DNA of 64,000 nt, taken from Flavobacterium sp. (GTDB lineage Bacteria; Bacteroidota; Bacteroidia; Flavobacteriales; Flavobacteriaceae). The notes under the pieces are model-generated. The model worked only from the letters and a program-made list of their open reading frames with translations, searched no databases and had not been told where the DNA came from. The stretch covers positions 191,528 through 255,527 of the forward strand of contig NZ_JAIXUB010000001.1 in NCBI RefSeq assembly GCF_027484205.1, read 5' to 3'. The translations under genes were made by a program, and so were the position numbers. Positions 45,247-54,637 of the stretch are shown here, piece after piece (the stretch's first letter is position 1; every line of letters begins with the position of its first letter).

Positions 45247-47721
45247 ATGAAAAAAATTACTTCTCTTTTTTTACTTTTATTATCAATCTGTAGTTTTGCT
45301 CAAATTAAAGGAACAATTACTGATACCAAAGGAAATCCAATGCCTTTTGTGAATATTTATCTGCAAGATACTTACACAAGTACAACTTCAAATGAGCAAG
45401 GTAAATATGAATTAAATGTAAAAACTCCAGGAAAACATGTTGTTCTTTTTCAATTTCTTGGTTACAAAACCGAAAAAAAAATTGTTCAAGCTGAAAAATT
45501 TCCACAAAATGTAGATGTTCAATTAATTGAAGAAGATATTCAAATAAATGAAGTTGTTATTTCTAAAAAGGTTAATCCTGCAAATGATATTATAAAAAAA
45601 GCCATTGTAAGCCGAAAATCAAATGGTGAAAAAACAGCAAGATTTACAGCCGATTTTTATTCTCGAGGTATTTTTAGAGTAAAAGATCTTCCAAAAAAAA
45701 TAATGGGACAAAAGTTAGATTTCTTTGACGAAATAATTGATTCTACAAGAAGTGGAATTCTATATCTATCAGAAACGGTTTCAAAAATAACCTATCAAAA
45801 ACCCGATCAATTAAAGGAAACTATTATTGCATCAAAAGTAAGCGGAAATGATAATGGCTTTAGTTTTAACAATGCTGCGCAAGCCAATTTTGATTTTTAT
45901 GAAAACTATTTAGATTTTGATGTAAAAGTTATTACTCCAATTTCTGATAATGCTTTCAACTATTATAAGTACAAACTTGAAGGTGTTTTTTCTGATGAAA
46001 ATAACAAAGTAATTAACAAAATTAAGGTAACTCCAAAGCGTGATTCTGAACCTGTAATGGAAGGATTTATATACATTGTTGAGGATTCATGGGCAATTTA
46101 TGCCGTTGATTTAACAATAAAAGGTAGTCAAATGCAAAATCCTGCTTTAAATTCACTTACTTTAAAGCAAAGCTTTAGTTTCAATAATTCAACTAAAATT
46201 TGGTCAAAAAACACTCAAACCCTAGACTTTGCAGCAGGAATGTTAGGAATTAACATTTCAGGAAATTTCACTTACGTATATTCAAATTTTGAATTCCCAG
46301 ATAAATTTGAGAAAAAAACTTTTAGTGCCGAAGTTTTAAAATTTGAAGAAAACGCTAATAAAAAAGAAGATTCTTTTTGGGAAACCATTCGACCTGTTCC
46401 GTTAACTAATGAAGAAGCAACAGATTACTTAAAGAAAGATGCACTTCAAACCAAGAAAAAATCTCAAAAATATTTAGATTCCATTGATTCCAAGAGAAAT
46501 AAATTTGGTTTTTCAGATATCATTATGGGCTATTCGTACAGAAACTCATTCAAAAAATGGGTTTTAAATTATGATGGACCACTTTTTTCAACTTCATTCA
46601 ATACAGTTCAAGGTTGGAAAACACAAGTTGGCCTTTCTTACACAAAGTATGACGATGAAAAAAGAACCTTCACAAGAATAGGATCGCGTTTTGATTATGG
46701 TTTTTCCGAAGAAAAAATTCGTGCTACAGGAAGTTTTATCAAAAAATTCAATAATATCAATCAAAGTATTTTAAATGTAAATGGTGGAAGTAGCGTTAAT
46801 CAATTTAATGGCAATAATCCTATTTCAAATTTAATAAACACGGTTAGCTCATTATTTTTCAAAAATAATTTCATGAAATTGTATGAGAAAAATTTTGTTT
46901 CTGCTAATTTTAGTAGAGAAGTTGCAAATGGATTAAACTTAAATTTTAATGCAGAATATTCGGAAAGAAAACCACTTTGGAACACCACAGATTATACTAC
47001 AATTAAAAATAATGATTTATACACTTCAAACAATCCTTTACTGCCAAATGATTATGTTACACCAGCATTTGACAAACATAATTTAGTTAAAACAAGTGTT
47101 TTAGCACGAATTAAATTTGGACAAAAATATCTTTCTCGACCAGATGGAAAATACAATATAGGAAATGAAAAATCACCTAATATTTATTTAGGTTATGAAA
47201 AAACTTTTGCTGCAACAGATAAAAAATATGAATATGATTTAATTTCAGCAAGAATTACACATAATCTATCGATTGGTAATAAAGGTAATTTACAAATGAA
47301 TTTCAAAGGAGGAAAATTCTTTAATGCAGACAATATTTCATTTGTGGATTATAAACACTTTAACGGAAATCAAACCCATGTTTCTGGTGGATTTGACTAC
47401 ACAAATATGTTCAACAACTTACCTTATTATTCGGCAAGTACTAATGATAGCTATTTTGAAGCGCATTTTGAACACAACGATAGCGGTTATATAATGAACA
47501 AAATTCCACTTTTGAATAAATTGAAATCACAATTGGTTCTTGGTTTTAACAATTTAGCAATTCCAAACAGAAATCCTTATCAAGAATTTTCAGTTGGATT
47601 AGATAATTTAGGTTTTGGAAAATTCAGAATGTTACGTTTAGATTATGTACGTTCATATCAAAATGGTTATCGAGGTGATGCAATTATATTTGGTTTGAAA
47701 TTTTTGAATTTTGCAGAATAA
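45247..47721 (+). CDS. DUF5686 outer membrane protein with carboxypeptidase-like regulatory domain
   Basis: An 824-residue surface protein of the DUF5686 family. After a signal peptide (ICSFAQ) come a CarboxypepD_reg-like domain (about 20-105; IKGTITDTKGNPMPFVNIYL) and DUF5686, which ends as a large outer-membrane beta-barrel (about 440-824). The NPANDIIKKAIVSR motif is typical of the family. It looks like a TonB receptor without a plug domain. Function unknown; it is common in Flavobacteria. Confidence 0.85.
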   Translation: MKKITSLFLLLLSICSFAQIKGTITDTKGNPMPFVNIYLQDTYTSTTSNEQGKYELNVKTPGKHVVLFQFLGYKTEKKIVQAEKFPQNVDVQLIEEDIQINEVVISKKVNPANDIIKKAIVSRKSNGEKTARFTADFYSRGIFRVKDLPKKIMGQKLDFFDEIIDSTRSGILYLSETVSKITYQKPDQLKETIIASKVSGNDNGFSFNNAAQANFDFYENYLDFDVKVITPISDNAFNYYKYKLEGVFSDENNKVINKIKVTPKRDSEPVMEGFIYIVEDSWAIYAVDLTIKGSQMQNPALNSLTLKQSFSFNNSTKIWSKNTQTLDFAAGMLGINISGNFTYVYSNFEFPDKFEKKTFSAEVLKFEENANKKEDSFWETIRPVPLTNEEATDYLKKDALQTKKKSQKYLDSIDSKRNKFGFSDIIMGYSYRNSFKKWVLNYDGPLFSTSFNTVQGWKTQVGLSYTKYDDEKRTFTRIGSRFDYGFSEEKIRATGSFIKKFNNINQSILNVNGGSSVNQFNGNNPISNLINTVSSLFFKNNFMKLYEKNFVSANFSREVANGLNLNFNAEYSERKPLWNTTDYTTIKNNDLYTSNNPLLPNDYVTPAFDKHNLVKTSVLARIKFGQKYLSRPDGKYNIGNEKSPNIYLGYEKTFAATDKKYEYDLISARITHNLSIGNKGNLQMNFKGGKFFNADNISFVDYKHFNGNQTHVSGGFDYTNMFNNLPYYSASTNDSYFEAHFEHNDSGYIMNKIPLLNKLKSQLVLGFNNLAIPNRNPYQEFSVGLDNLGFGKFRMLRLDYVRSYQNGYRGDAIIFGLKFLNFAE

Positions 47722-47760
47722 TATTTCAATTACTTTTTCGTTTATTTTAAAACAAAAAGA

Positions 47761-48120
47761 ATGAAAAAAATACTCTTAATCATAGGTTTAATTCTGTTGA
47801 CACTTACTTTAATCGGTTTGAAACCAATAGACACTTCAAAAGAAAACAGTGTTGAAGTCGTAGGAATTATTAAATCGGTTTCTGAAGGCGGCGTTAAAGA
47901 TTTAGTGTTTGAATTAGAAAATGATAAAATCACCTATTACATCAATCGTGGTTTAGAAAACGGATTTGAATTGGACACATCCAAAAGTAATTTTGTTGGA
48001 AAAAAAGTCACTTTAAATTATGCGAAAAATTGGACTCCATTAGCACCATTTGGAACAACTTGTAAACATATCACGCAAATTTATATAGACAATAAAGAAG
48101 TTTATTCAGAATTTAAATAA
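47761..48120 (+). CDS. exported or membrane-anchored protein of unknown function
   Basis: A 119-residue protein with an N-terminal hydrophobic helix (about 3-20) followed by a small beta-rich domain (VEVVGIIKSVSEGGVKDLVFEL) that reads like an OB-fold. I do not recognise the family. It ends at a bidirectional terminator. Confidence 0.6.
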   Translation: MKKILLIIGLILLTLTLIGLKPIDTSKENSVEVVGIIKSVSEGGVKDLVFELENDKITYYINRGLENGFELDTSKSNFVGKKVTLNYAKNWTPLAPFGTTCKHITQIYIDNKEVYSEFK

Positions 48121-48124
48121 TATT

Positions 48125-48156
48125 AAAAAATCCCAAAATATAAATTTTGGGATTTT
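48125..48156. terminator. bidirectional terminator
   Basis: AAAAATCCCAAAAT and ATTTTGGGATTTTT around a 4-base loop, between the converging exported protein and permease genes. Confidence 0.85.
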
Positions 48157-48924
48157 TTATTTTACAAAAACATCATATCCAAATCTAATCAACGTTCCAA
48201 TTACTACAATCAGAAAGAAGATTCTTATAAATCCATTTCCTTTTTTGATGGCTAATTTTGCTCCAATAAAACCACCAAGTGCGTTACAGAAAGCCATAGG
48301 TATTGCGACTGCCCATATAATTTTACCTTTTAAAACAAAAAGACAAATCGAACCAAAATTGGTTGCCAAGTTCACCATTTTAGCATTTGCAGAAGCGTGA
48401 AGAAAATCGAAACCTAGTATAGCCACAAATCCAAGAACCAAAAAACTTCCTGTTCCTGGACCGATGAATCCATCATAAAAGCCAATTACGATACTCATTA
48501 AAATTCCATACAAAAGCAATTTATTATCCGATAAATTCTTTGCTTGATGACTTCCAAAATTCTTTTTCATGAAAGTATAAATCGCTATTAAAATCAGAAC
48601 AACGAAAAGCAATGGTTTCATAAAATCATTACTAACCAATGTCAAAAGTGTTGAACCCAAAAAAGCGGAAATAAAAGCTACAATTGCCATAATAATTAGC
48701 AATTTCCAATTCATAGTTACTTTCTTCAAATATTGTCGTGCTGCAAAAGAAGTTCCGCTAAACGCAGGAATTTTCAACGTACCAATGATAGAAGAAACTG
48801 CAACATTAGGTAATAAAATTAATGCCACTGGAGTTTGAATCAATCCGCCACCACCAACAATAGCATCCACAAATCCTGCGAAAAATGAGGCAATACAAAG
48901 AATTATGATAATATAAGTTTCCAT
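48157..48924 (-). CDS. TauE/SafE (TSUP) family permease
   Basis: A 255-residue membrane protein with about seven or eight spans. The N-terminal GFVDAIVGGGGLIQTP repeat and its second-half counterpart GFYDGFIGPGTGSFLV mark the TSUP/TauE/SafE family of anion or sulfur-compound exporters. Substrate is not known from sequence. Own transcription unit after murA. Confidence 0.88.
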   Translation of the reverse strand: METYIIIILCIASFFAGFVDAIVGGGGLIQTPVALILLPNVAVSSIIGTLKIPAFSGTSFAARQYLKKVTMNWKLLIIMAIVAFISAFLGSTLLTLVSNDFMKPLLFVVLILIAIYTFMKKNFGSHQAKNLSDNKLLLYGILMSIVIGFYDGFIGPGTGSFLVLGFVAILGFDFLHASANAKMVNLATNFGSICLFVLKGKIIWAVAIPMAFCNALGGFIGAKLAIKKGNGFIRIFFLIVVIGTLIRFGYDVFVK

Positions 48925-48934
48925 AAAAAAAATA

Positions 48935-48965
48935 AAATCCCAAAACTTATAAAGATTTGGGATTT
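48935..48965 (-). terminator. terminator of murA
   Basis: AAATCCCAAA (48935-48944) and TTTGGGATTT (48956-48965) with a T-rich minus-strand tail. It resembles the preceding terminator's ATCCCAAA core. Confidence 0.7.
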
Positions 48966-48988
48966 AAAATATCCAATATTAATATTTA

Positions 48989-50296
48989 TTAAACTCTAAC
49001 AATATTAGCACCAAGCGCTCTCAATCGTTCGTCAATTCTTTCGTAACCTCTATCAATTTGCTCAATATTTTGAATAGTTGAAGTTCCTTTGGCAGAAAGT
49101 GCAGCAATTAATAACGAAATTCCTGCTCTAATATCTGGTGAACTCATAACCGTTGCTTTCAATTGCGATTGGAAATTATGTCCCATAACCACAGCTCTGT
49201 GCGGATCACATAACATAATTTTGGCACCCATATCAATCAATTTATCAACGAAAAATAAACGACTTTCAAACATTTTTTGATGAATCAACACATCTCCATT
49301 TGCCTGCGTAGCTACTACTAATACAATACTTAGTAAATCTGGTGTAAATCCTGGCCATGGCGCATCGGCAATAGTCAAAATAGAACCATCAATATCCGTT
49401 TTTACTTCGTAATTTTCATGTGTTGGAATATAAATATCGTCACCGCGTCTTTCAAGCGTAATTCCTAATTTTCTAAACACACTCGGAATCACACCTAAAT
49501 TATCCCAAGATACATTTTTAATAGTAATTTCACTTCTTGTCATCGCCGCAAGACCAATCCAAGAACCAATTTCAATCATATCCGGAAGAATTCTGTGCTC
49601 GCATCCGCCAAGACTTTCAACTCCTTCTATAGTTAGTAAATTAGAGCCTACTCCGCTAATTTTAGCACCCATAGAATTCAACATTTTACACAATTGTTGC
49701 AAGTAAGGCTCACAAGCTGCGTTGTAAATTGTTGTTGTTCCTTCAGCTAAAACGGCTGCCATAACTATATTAGCAGTTCCTGTTACAGAAGCTTCATCAA
49801 GTAACATATAAGCACCTTTCAATCTTCCTTCAACTTCAACACCATAAAAATGGTCTTCTCTTTCATAACGGAATTTTGCACCAAGATTTATGAATCCTTC
49901 AAAGTGTGTATCTAATCTTCTTCTTCCAATTTTATCGCCACCAGGTTTTGGAATATAACCGCATCCAAAACGAGCTAAAAGTGGACCAACAATCATAATT
50001 GAACCTCTCAAACTTCCGCCTTCTTTCTTGAAAGCTTCTGTTTTTAAATAATCAACATTTACTTCATCGGCTTGAAAAGTATAATCGCCCGGACCATTTT
50101 TTTGGATTTTAACTCCTAAATTTCCTAATAATGTAATTAATTTATTTACATCAATAATATCTGGAATATTTGTTACTCTAACTTTTTCTGATGTTAATAA
50201 AGCAGGACATAAAACTTGCAATGCTTCATTTTTTGCTCCTTGTGGTGTAACATCACCTTTTAGTCTAATGCCTCCTTCAATTTGAAAAGTTCCCAT
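48989..50296 (-). CDS. murA: UDP-N-acetylglucosamine 1-carboxyvinyltransferase (Asp-type, fosfomycin-insensitive form)
   Basis: MurA transfers enolpyruvate from PEP to UDP-GlcNAc, the first committed step of peptidoglycan synthesis. Length (435) and blocks such as GDVTPQGAKNEALQVL and RGSIMIVGPLLARFG fit well. At the loop where E. coli has the catalytic, fosfomycin-alkylated Cys115 (PGGCxIG), this protein reads PGGDKIGRRRLD: Asp121 in its place, coded at 49934-49936. The same change is known in Mycobacterium tuberculosis and Chlamydia and gives intrinsic fosfomycin resistance. A hairpin-forming repeat lies in the leader. Confidence 0.95.
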   Translation of the reverse strand: MGTFQIEGGIRLKGDVTPQGAKNEALQVLCPALLTSEKVRVTNIPDIIDVNKLITLLGNLGVKIQKNGPGDYTFQADEVNVDYLKTEAFKKEGGSLRGSIMIVGPLLARFGCGYIPKPGGDKIGRRRLDTHFEGFINLGAKFRYEREDHFYGVEVEGRLKGAYMLLDEASVTGTANIVMAAVLAEGTTTIYNAACEPYLQQLCKMLNSMGAKISGVGSNLLTIEGVESLGGCEHRILPDMIEIGSWIGLAAMTRSEITIKNVSWDNLGVIPSVFRKLGITLERRGDDIYIPTHENYEVKTDIDGSILTIADAPWPGFTPDLLSIVLVVATQANGDVLIHQKMFESRLFFVDKLIDMGAKIMLCDPHRAVVMGHNFQSQLKATVMSSPDIRAGISLLIAALSAKGTSTIQNIEQIDRGYERIDERLRALGANIVRV

Positions 50297-50303
50297 TTTT
50301 TTT

Positions 50304-50366
50304 CTGTATAATGTAAAATTGTATAATGTGTACTGTAAAATCGATTTACAATTTTACAATATACAG
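50304..50366. repeat. inverted repeat in the murA leader
   Basis: CTGTATAatGTAAAATTGTA (50304-50323) pairs with TACAATTTTACaaTATACAG (50347-50366) around a 23-base loop, with a symmetric two-base internal bulge. It fills most of the 78-base gap between the DUF4290 stop and the murA ATG. It could be a terminator, a leader structure, or a small mobile-element remnant. Confidence 0.65.
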
Positions 50367-50374
50367 TATACAAA

Positions 50375-51100
50375 TTAAGGTTTTGGATTATTATTATTTT
50401 TTATAAAAGGTTTTTTACCTGGAATAGGTTTTTTGAACCCTTGAATTTTCATGTTTTTTTGTTGCAATTGTGATTTGTTCGAAACTTTCTTATTAGTTCT
50501 AATCAAATCATTTGTAGTCGAAAGTTCTTCTTCGCTTCCTGTTAGATTGATTCTTCCGTCAGACAATTCGAATAAATGTTCGAAAATTACGGCATCAGTT
50601 ACAGTATCTTTATTCCAACTCAAATAAGACTTTTTCATGTGATTAGCAATAACTTTTACCAAAGCACTTTTCATTTCGCCTTCTTCCCATTTGTTGGCAA
50701 CTTCTATCATGTACTTGATATTATTACCATAGAAGCGATACTTCGGATTTTTTTGTGGATATGCTAATCGCTCTGGTTTCAAATTGATTACATCACGCGT
50801 CGGAATTGGATAAGGTGATTCTACATCTAATTTAAAATCGGACATAATAAAAATTTGATCCCACAATTTGTGCTGAAAATCTGGAACATCACGCAAATGC
50901 GGATTTAAACTTCCCATTACCTGAATGATGTATTTTGCTGCTTTGTTACGTTCCGTTTTGTCTTCAATCGCCACAGCTAAGTCAATCAATTTTTGCAAAT
51001 GACGACCATATTCTGGTATGATTAAATGCGGACGTTCTGCATTGTATTCTAAATTGAATACTACATCGTTAGCATTTTCTTTTATGTATTTTGGTACCAT
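50375..51100 (-). CDS. DUF4290 family protein
   Basis: A 241-residue Bacteroidota-specific protein. NLEYNAERPHLIIPEYGRHLQ and ETKRNKAAKYIIQVMGSLNPH-type blocks identify DUF4290. The C-terminal 50 residues are a low-complexity basic tail (KKPIPGKKPFIKNNN). Cytoplasmic. The constant neighbour of murA and DUF493 in Flavobacteria; function unknown. Confidence 0.85.
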   Translation of the reverse strand: MVPKYIKENANDVVFNLEYNAERPHLIIPEYGRHLQKLIDLAVAIEDKTERNKAAKYIIQVMGSLNPHLRDVPDFQHKLWDQIFIMSDFKLDVESPYPIPTRDVINLKPERLAYPQKNPKYRFYGNNIKYMIEVANKWEEGEMKSALVKVIANHMKKSYLSWNKDTVTDAVIFEHLFELSDGRINLTGSEEELSTTNDLIRTNKKVSNKSQLQQKNMKIQGFKKPIPGKKPFIKNNNNPKP

Positions 51101-51101
51101 A

Positions 51102-51386
51102 TTAAAATGAAATTATCCCTTCAATTGAAGAAACTTCTATGTATTTCTCAACCACATCGGCTGGAGATTCCATCATTACATTGATAGAAACACTTGTATA
51201 TTTTCCTGCTTTAGATTGATGTGTTTTTATTACTGCGCCCATATTATCAAAAGCATTTTCAACTTCCTCAATTTTTCTAGCATCTGTTGGCACAATAAAT
51301 TTGTAAAGGTATTCTGTTGGCCACTCAGAAGTATTACTCAATTCTTCCTTTAGCCGAATGTAAAATTCTTCCGTCTTCTTATCCAT
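51102..51386 (-). CDS. DUF493 (YbeD-like) family protein
   Basis: A 94-residue soluble protein of the YbeD/DUF493 family, with an ACT-like fold. YLYKFIVPTDARKIEEVENAF and the SKAGKYTSVSINVMMES block are the recognisable parts. Its function is unsettled; E. coli YbeD has been linked to lipoate metabolism by location. It is one base from the DUF4290 gene and is the first gene of that minus-strand unit. Confidence 0.85.
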   Translation of the reverse strand: MDKKTEEFYIRLKEELSNTSEWPTEYLYKFIVPTDARKIEEVENAFDNMGAVIKTHQSKAGKYTSVSINVMMESPADVVEKYIEVSSIEGIISF

Positions 51387-51488
51387 TCTTGAAATTAAAA
51401 TAAACGCAAATATACATTTTTGATATTACAATTTGTTTAGTTTTTAGTTTTTTTTAGGAGCGAATCGTTTGGGTTTTTTAGGTTTCCA

Positions 51489-51548
51489 TATTCCTGCTTT
51501 TTGTTCTATCTCGTCCCAAAAGACGAGATACCACTTCAATCAGGGCTA
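51489..51548 (-). ncRNA. structured intergenic element, Flavo-1-like (copy 2)
   Basis: On the minus strand it begins TAGCCCTGAT, has a perfect 9-bp stem (TATCTCGTC with GACGAGATA) and ends AAAAAGCAGGAAT. Start and end match copy 1 at 7288-7376, while the stem differs in sequence, so a structure seems to be conserved rather than bases. It lies in the 253-base gap upstream of the NadR-like ATPase gene, reading away from it. Confidence 0.5.
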
Positions 51549-51613
51549 ATTTGTAATTGTATCGAATAGAAAATAAAATTACAAAACAACCTCGATTATC
51601 TAAAACATTTCAA

Positions 51614-51621
51614 TAAATTTG
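51614..51621 (+). promoter_or_regulatory. -7 promoter box that decides the ATPase start
   Basis: TAAATTTG is a perfect TAnnTTTG box. It lies over the more upstream TTG start (51619), so translation should begin at the later TTG (51640). Confidence 0.55.
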
Positions 51622-51639
51622 CGCCTTATTTCAAAAATT

Positions 51640-52176
51640 TTGGAAAAAGAAATTGTAGTTATTATTGGCGGTCCAGGAACAGGAAAAACAACTATTATTG
51701 ATAATTTATTATCAAAAGGATATTGTTGTTATCCTGAGGTATCGCGCGAAATTATTAGCGAAGCACAAAAACAAGGTATCGAACAACTTTTTTTAGAAAA
51801 ACCACTACTTTTCAGCGAGTTACTACTCGAAGGAAGAAAAAAGCAATACCAAAATGCCAAAAACGAACCTCACAAAACAGTTTTCCTAGACAGAGGAATT
51901 CCTGATGTTTTGGCTTACATGCATTACATTGGCGATAGTTATCCTTCGTTTTTTGATCAAGCTTGTCGCGACCATAATTATGATAGAATTTTCATCCTTC
52001 CACCATGGGAAGAAATATACGTTAGCGATGACGAGCGTTATGAAAACTACGAACAAGCCAAATTAATCTACAATCATCTTGTAGAAACTTATGAAAAATA
52101 CGGTTACAACTTAATCGAAGTTCCAAAAGGAACGGTTGAAGAACGTACAAATTATATTTTACAATCATTACAATAA
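51640..52176 (+). CDS. AAA family ATPase, NadR/Ttd14-like
   Basis: A 178-residue P-loop protein. Walker A GGPGTGKTT is at the N-terminus (about 8-16), followed by YPEVSREIISEAQ, the Asp in VFLDRGIPDVLAY and LPPWEEIYVSDDERYE. This matches the AAA_28 family, which includes the kinase part of NadR. Substrate is unknown. A longer reading from 51619 begins inside the promoter box, so I use the TTG at 51640. It abuts the MepB gene with no gap. Confidence 0.82.
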   Translation: MEKEIVVIIGGPGTGKTTIIDNLLSKGYCCYPEVSREIISEAQKQGIEQLFLEKPLLFSELLLEGRKKQYQNAKNEPHKTVFLDRGIPDVLAYMHYIGDSYPSFFDQACRDHNYDRIFILPPWEEIYVSDDERYENYEQAKLIYNHLVETYEKYGYNLIEVPKGTVEERTNYILQSLQ

Positions 52177-52671
52177 ATGACGCTTCAAGAACTAGAAAAA
52201 ACTTCAAGCTTAGTTTTTGAAAAATTGGATTTAAAAATCCATAATCTAATTATAGAAAAAGAAAGTCAAGAGTATTGCGCTGCTCAATTTGAACTCAACA
52301 ATTCAAAAATTATTTTTCGAAAATCTAAAATTACACCAACCAAAATTGGTCAATTCGTTACTTTATGGAAACGTATAGAAGATAAACCAATTCAGTCGTT
52401 TTCTTCAGAAGACAACTTTGATTTTATAATTATTAATTGTGAAACACCAAATAACTTTGGACAATTTGTATTCCCTAAAACTGTTTTAGAAGAAAAAGGA
52501 TATCTTCAAAGTAAGTCTAAAAAAGGAAAACTAGGATTTAGAGTTTACCCTTCATGGGATAAAACTGAAAATAAACAAGCAGAACAAACACAAAATTGGC
52601 AATTAAATTATTTTATAGAAACGCCAATTTCAATTTCCAAGTCACAATCGCTTTATTCAAAAAATCTATAA
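52177..52671 (+). CDS. mepB: MepB family protein
   Basis: A 164-residue soluble protein of the MepB family: EYCAAQFELNNSKIIFRKSKITPTK near the start, then FDFIIINCETPNNFGQFVFPK and the end GFRVYPSWDKTENKQA. MepB was named from the MepRAB multidrug efflux operon of Staphylococcus aureus, where its role is unknown. It starts immediately after the ATPase stop, so the pair form an operon. Confidence 0.85.
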   Translation: MTLQELEKTSSLVFEKLDLKIHNLIIEKESQEYCAAQFELNNSKIIFRKSKITPTKIGQFVTLWKRIEDKPIQSFSSEDNFDFIIINCETPNNFGQFVFPKTVLEEKGYLQSKSKKGKLGFRVYPSWDKTENKQAEQTQNWQLNYFIETPISISKSQSLYSKNL

Positions 52672-52741
52672 ACCTAATTATGTTTATTGTTTTTATTACT
52701 TTTACTAAATATTCCTAATTTTAAATTCGTAATTGAATACA

Positions 52742-54637
52742 ATGTCTAAACCATTAGAAATCCTTCAAAAATACTGGAATCACGATGCGTTTAGAACTCC
52801 GCAAGAAGATATAATTGCTTCTGTTTTAGCAGGAAAAGATACCTTTGGATTAATGCCAACTGGTGGCGGAAAATCAATTACTTTTCAAGTTCCAGCAATG
52901 ATGATGGATGGCATTTGCTTAGTCATTTCACCTTTAATTGCTTTGATGAAAGACCAAGTTCAAAACCTGCAAAACAAAGGAATTAAAGCCATTGCATTAA
53001 CTGGCGGAATTGCATCAGATGAAATCATAGACTTACTTGACAATTGCCAATATGGAAACTATAAATTCCTTTATTTATCACCTGAAAGATTGCAAAGCGA
53101 TTGGATTTTAGAACGCATAAAAAGTCTTCCTATAAATTTAATCGCAATTGACGAAGCACATTGTGTATCGCAATGGGGACACGATTTTAGACCAGCATAT
53201 TTAAAGATTTCTAAACTTAAAGAATTTTTCCCTAAAGTGGCTTTTTTAGCATTAACCGCTTCAGCAACAAAACGAGTTCAGGAAGATATCATCACACAAT
53301 TACAACTTGACAATCCTTCGATTTTTATAAAATCATTTGCTAGAGAAAATTTGGCGTACATGGTTTTTAATGTAGAAGATAAATTGCATTTGATGGAACA
53401 AATTTTGAAGAAAAATCCACAACCATCAATTATATATGTTACCAATAGAAAATCCTGTTCGGAAACCGTTAAACAATTGGAATCCATGGGATTTTCGGCA
53501 ACTTATTATCATGGAGGTTTGTCTTCTAAAGATAAAGAAAATCACATGAAATTTTGGATGGACGAGAAAGTTCAAATAATGGTTGCCACTAACGCTTTTG
53601 GAATGGGAATTGATAAAGCGAATGTAAAAACTGTGATTCATTTACACATTCCACCCAATCTCGAAAACTATTATCAAGAAGCTGGACGAGCAGGAAGAAA
53701 TGGAGAAAAAGCATTTGCGGTCTTACTAACCAATCCTTCTGATGTGATTCATGTTGAGTCGCAATTCATGAGTATTTTGTCAGACAAAGCCTTTTTAAAT
53801 TTAGTCTTTGTAAAACTTTGCAACTATTTCCAAATTGCATATGGCGAGGGAATTGACGAGAAATTTAGTTTTAACATCAATCATTTTTGCACGAAATATA
53901 ATTTTCCTGTTTTAAAAGTTTACAATGCTTTACAATTTTTAGACGGACAAGGCATCATCAGTTTATCTCAAGAATTTACTGAGAAAATCACCTTGCAATT
54001 TATAATCTCATCTAAAGAAGTGATTCGTTACATGAGTTTGAATCCACAAGATGAAGAAGTTATTTTAACCATTTTACGAACCAATCCAGGAATTTATGAA
54101 TCTCAATCGGCAATAAACATCTCTTTAATTGCAAAAAAATCTAATTGTGATGAAAAAAAGGTTTTAGCCATACTTCATAAGTTAAATGAAAAACAAGTTA
54201 TTGAATTGCATGCCAAAAACAATGACGCAACGCTGACATTAAATGAAGTTCGAGAAGATGAACGAACAATAAGCCGAGTTGTAAAATACCTTGAAGCTCA
54301 AAACCATTTAAAAACCGAACAATTAAAATCGGTATTACATTATATAAAGGAAGAAAAAACGTGTAAGAGTAAGTTACTTTTAGAATATTTTGGAGAAACA
54401 ATAAAAAAAGATTGTGGTGTTTGCTCCTATTGTATTTCCAAAAAGAAGAACAAGTTAGATACTTCAACACTATCTGAAAAAATAATTGGTTTACTGAAAA
54501 TTCAAGAAATGAGTTCGAGAGATATTCAAAAGTTGACTAAATATCCAAAAGACGATATTATCTTTGCACTTCAAAATTTAATGGAAAACGATAGTATTAT
54601 TGTTAAGCCAAATAATTTATATTCGATAAAATCATAA
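52742..54637 (+). CDS. recQ: ATP-dependent DNA helicase RecQ
   Basis: A 3'-5' DNA helicase of the RecQ family for recombination and replication repair. Walker A is MPTGGGKS (Lys44), the helicase Asp-Glu-Ala-His box is IDEAHCVSQWGHDFRP (137-140), and motif VI is YYQEAGRAGRNG. A zinc-binding tail with Cys residues in TCKSKLLLE and CGVCSYC lies at about 545-570, then a short winged helix. Start: ATG at 52742 rather than the TTG three codons before. Its stop overlaps the fmt ATG by one base. Confidence 0.93.
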   Translation: MSKPLEILQKYWNHDAFRTPQEDIIASVLAGKDTFGLMPTGGGKSITFQVPAMMMDGICLVISPLIALMKDQVQNLQNKGIKAIALTGGIASDEIIDLLDNCQYGNYKFLYLSPERLQSDWILERIKSLPINLIAIDEAHCVSQWGHDFRPAYLKISKLKEFFPKVAFLALTASATKRVQEDIITQLQLDNPSIFIKSFARENLAYMVFNVEDKLHLMEQILKKNPQPSIIYVTNRKSCSETVKQLESMGFSATYYHGGLSSKDKENHMKFWMDEKVQIMVATNAFGMGIDKANVKTVIHLHIPPNLENYYQEAGRAGRNGEKAFAVLLTNPSDVIHVESQFMSILSDKAFLNLVFVKLCNYFQIAYGEGIDEKFSFNINHFCTKYNFPVLKVYNALQFLDGQGIISLSQEFTEKITLQFIISSKEVIRYMSLNPQDEEVILTILRTNPGIYESQSAINISLIAKKSNCDEKKVLAILHKLNEKQVIELHAKNNDATLTLNEVREDERTISRVVKYLEAQNHLKTEQLKSVLHYIKEEKTCKSKLLLEYFGETIKKDCGVCSYCISKKKNKLDTSTLSEKIIGLLKIQEMSSRDIQKLTKYPKDDIIFALQNLMENDSIIVKPNNLYSIKS

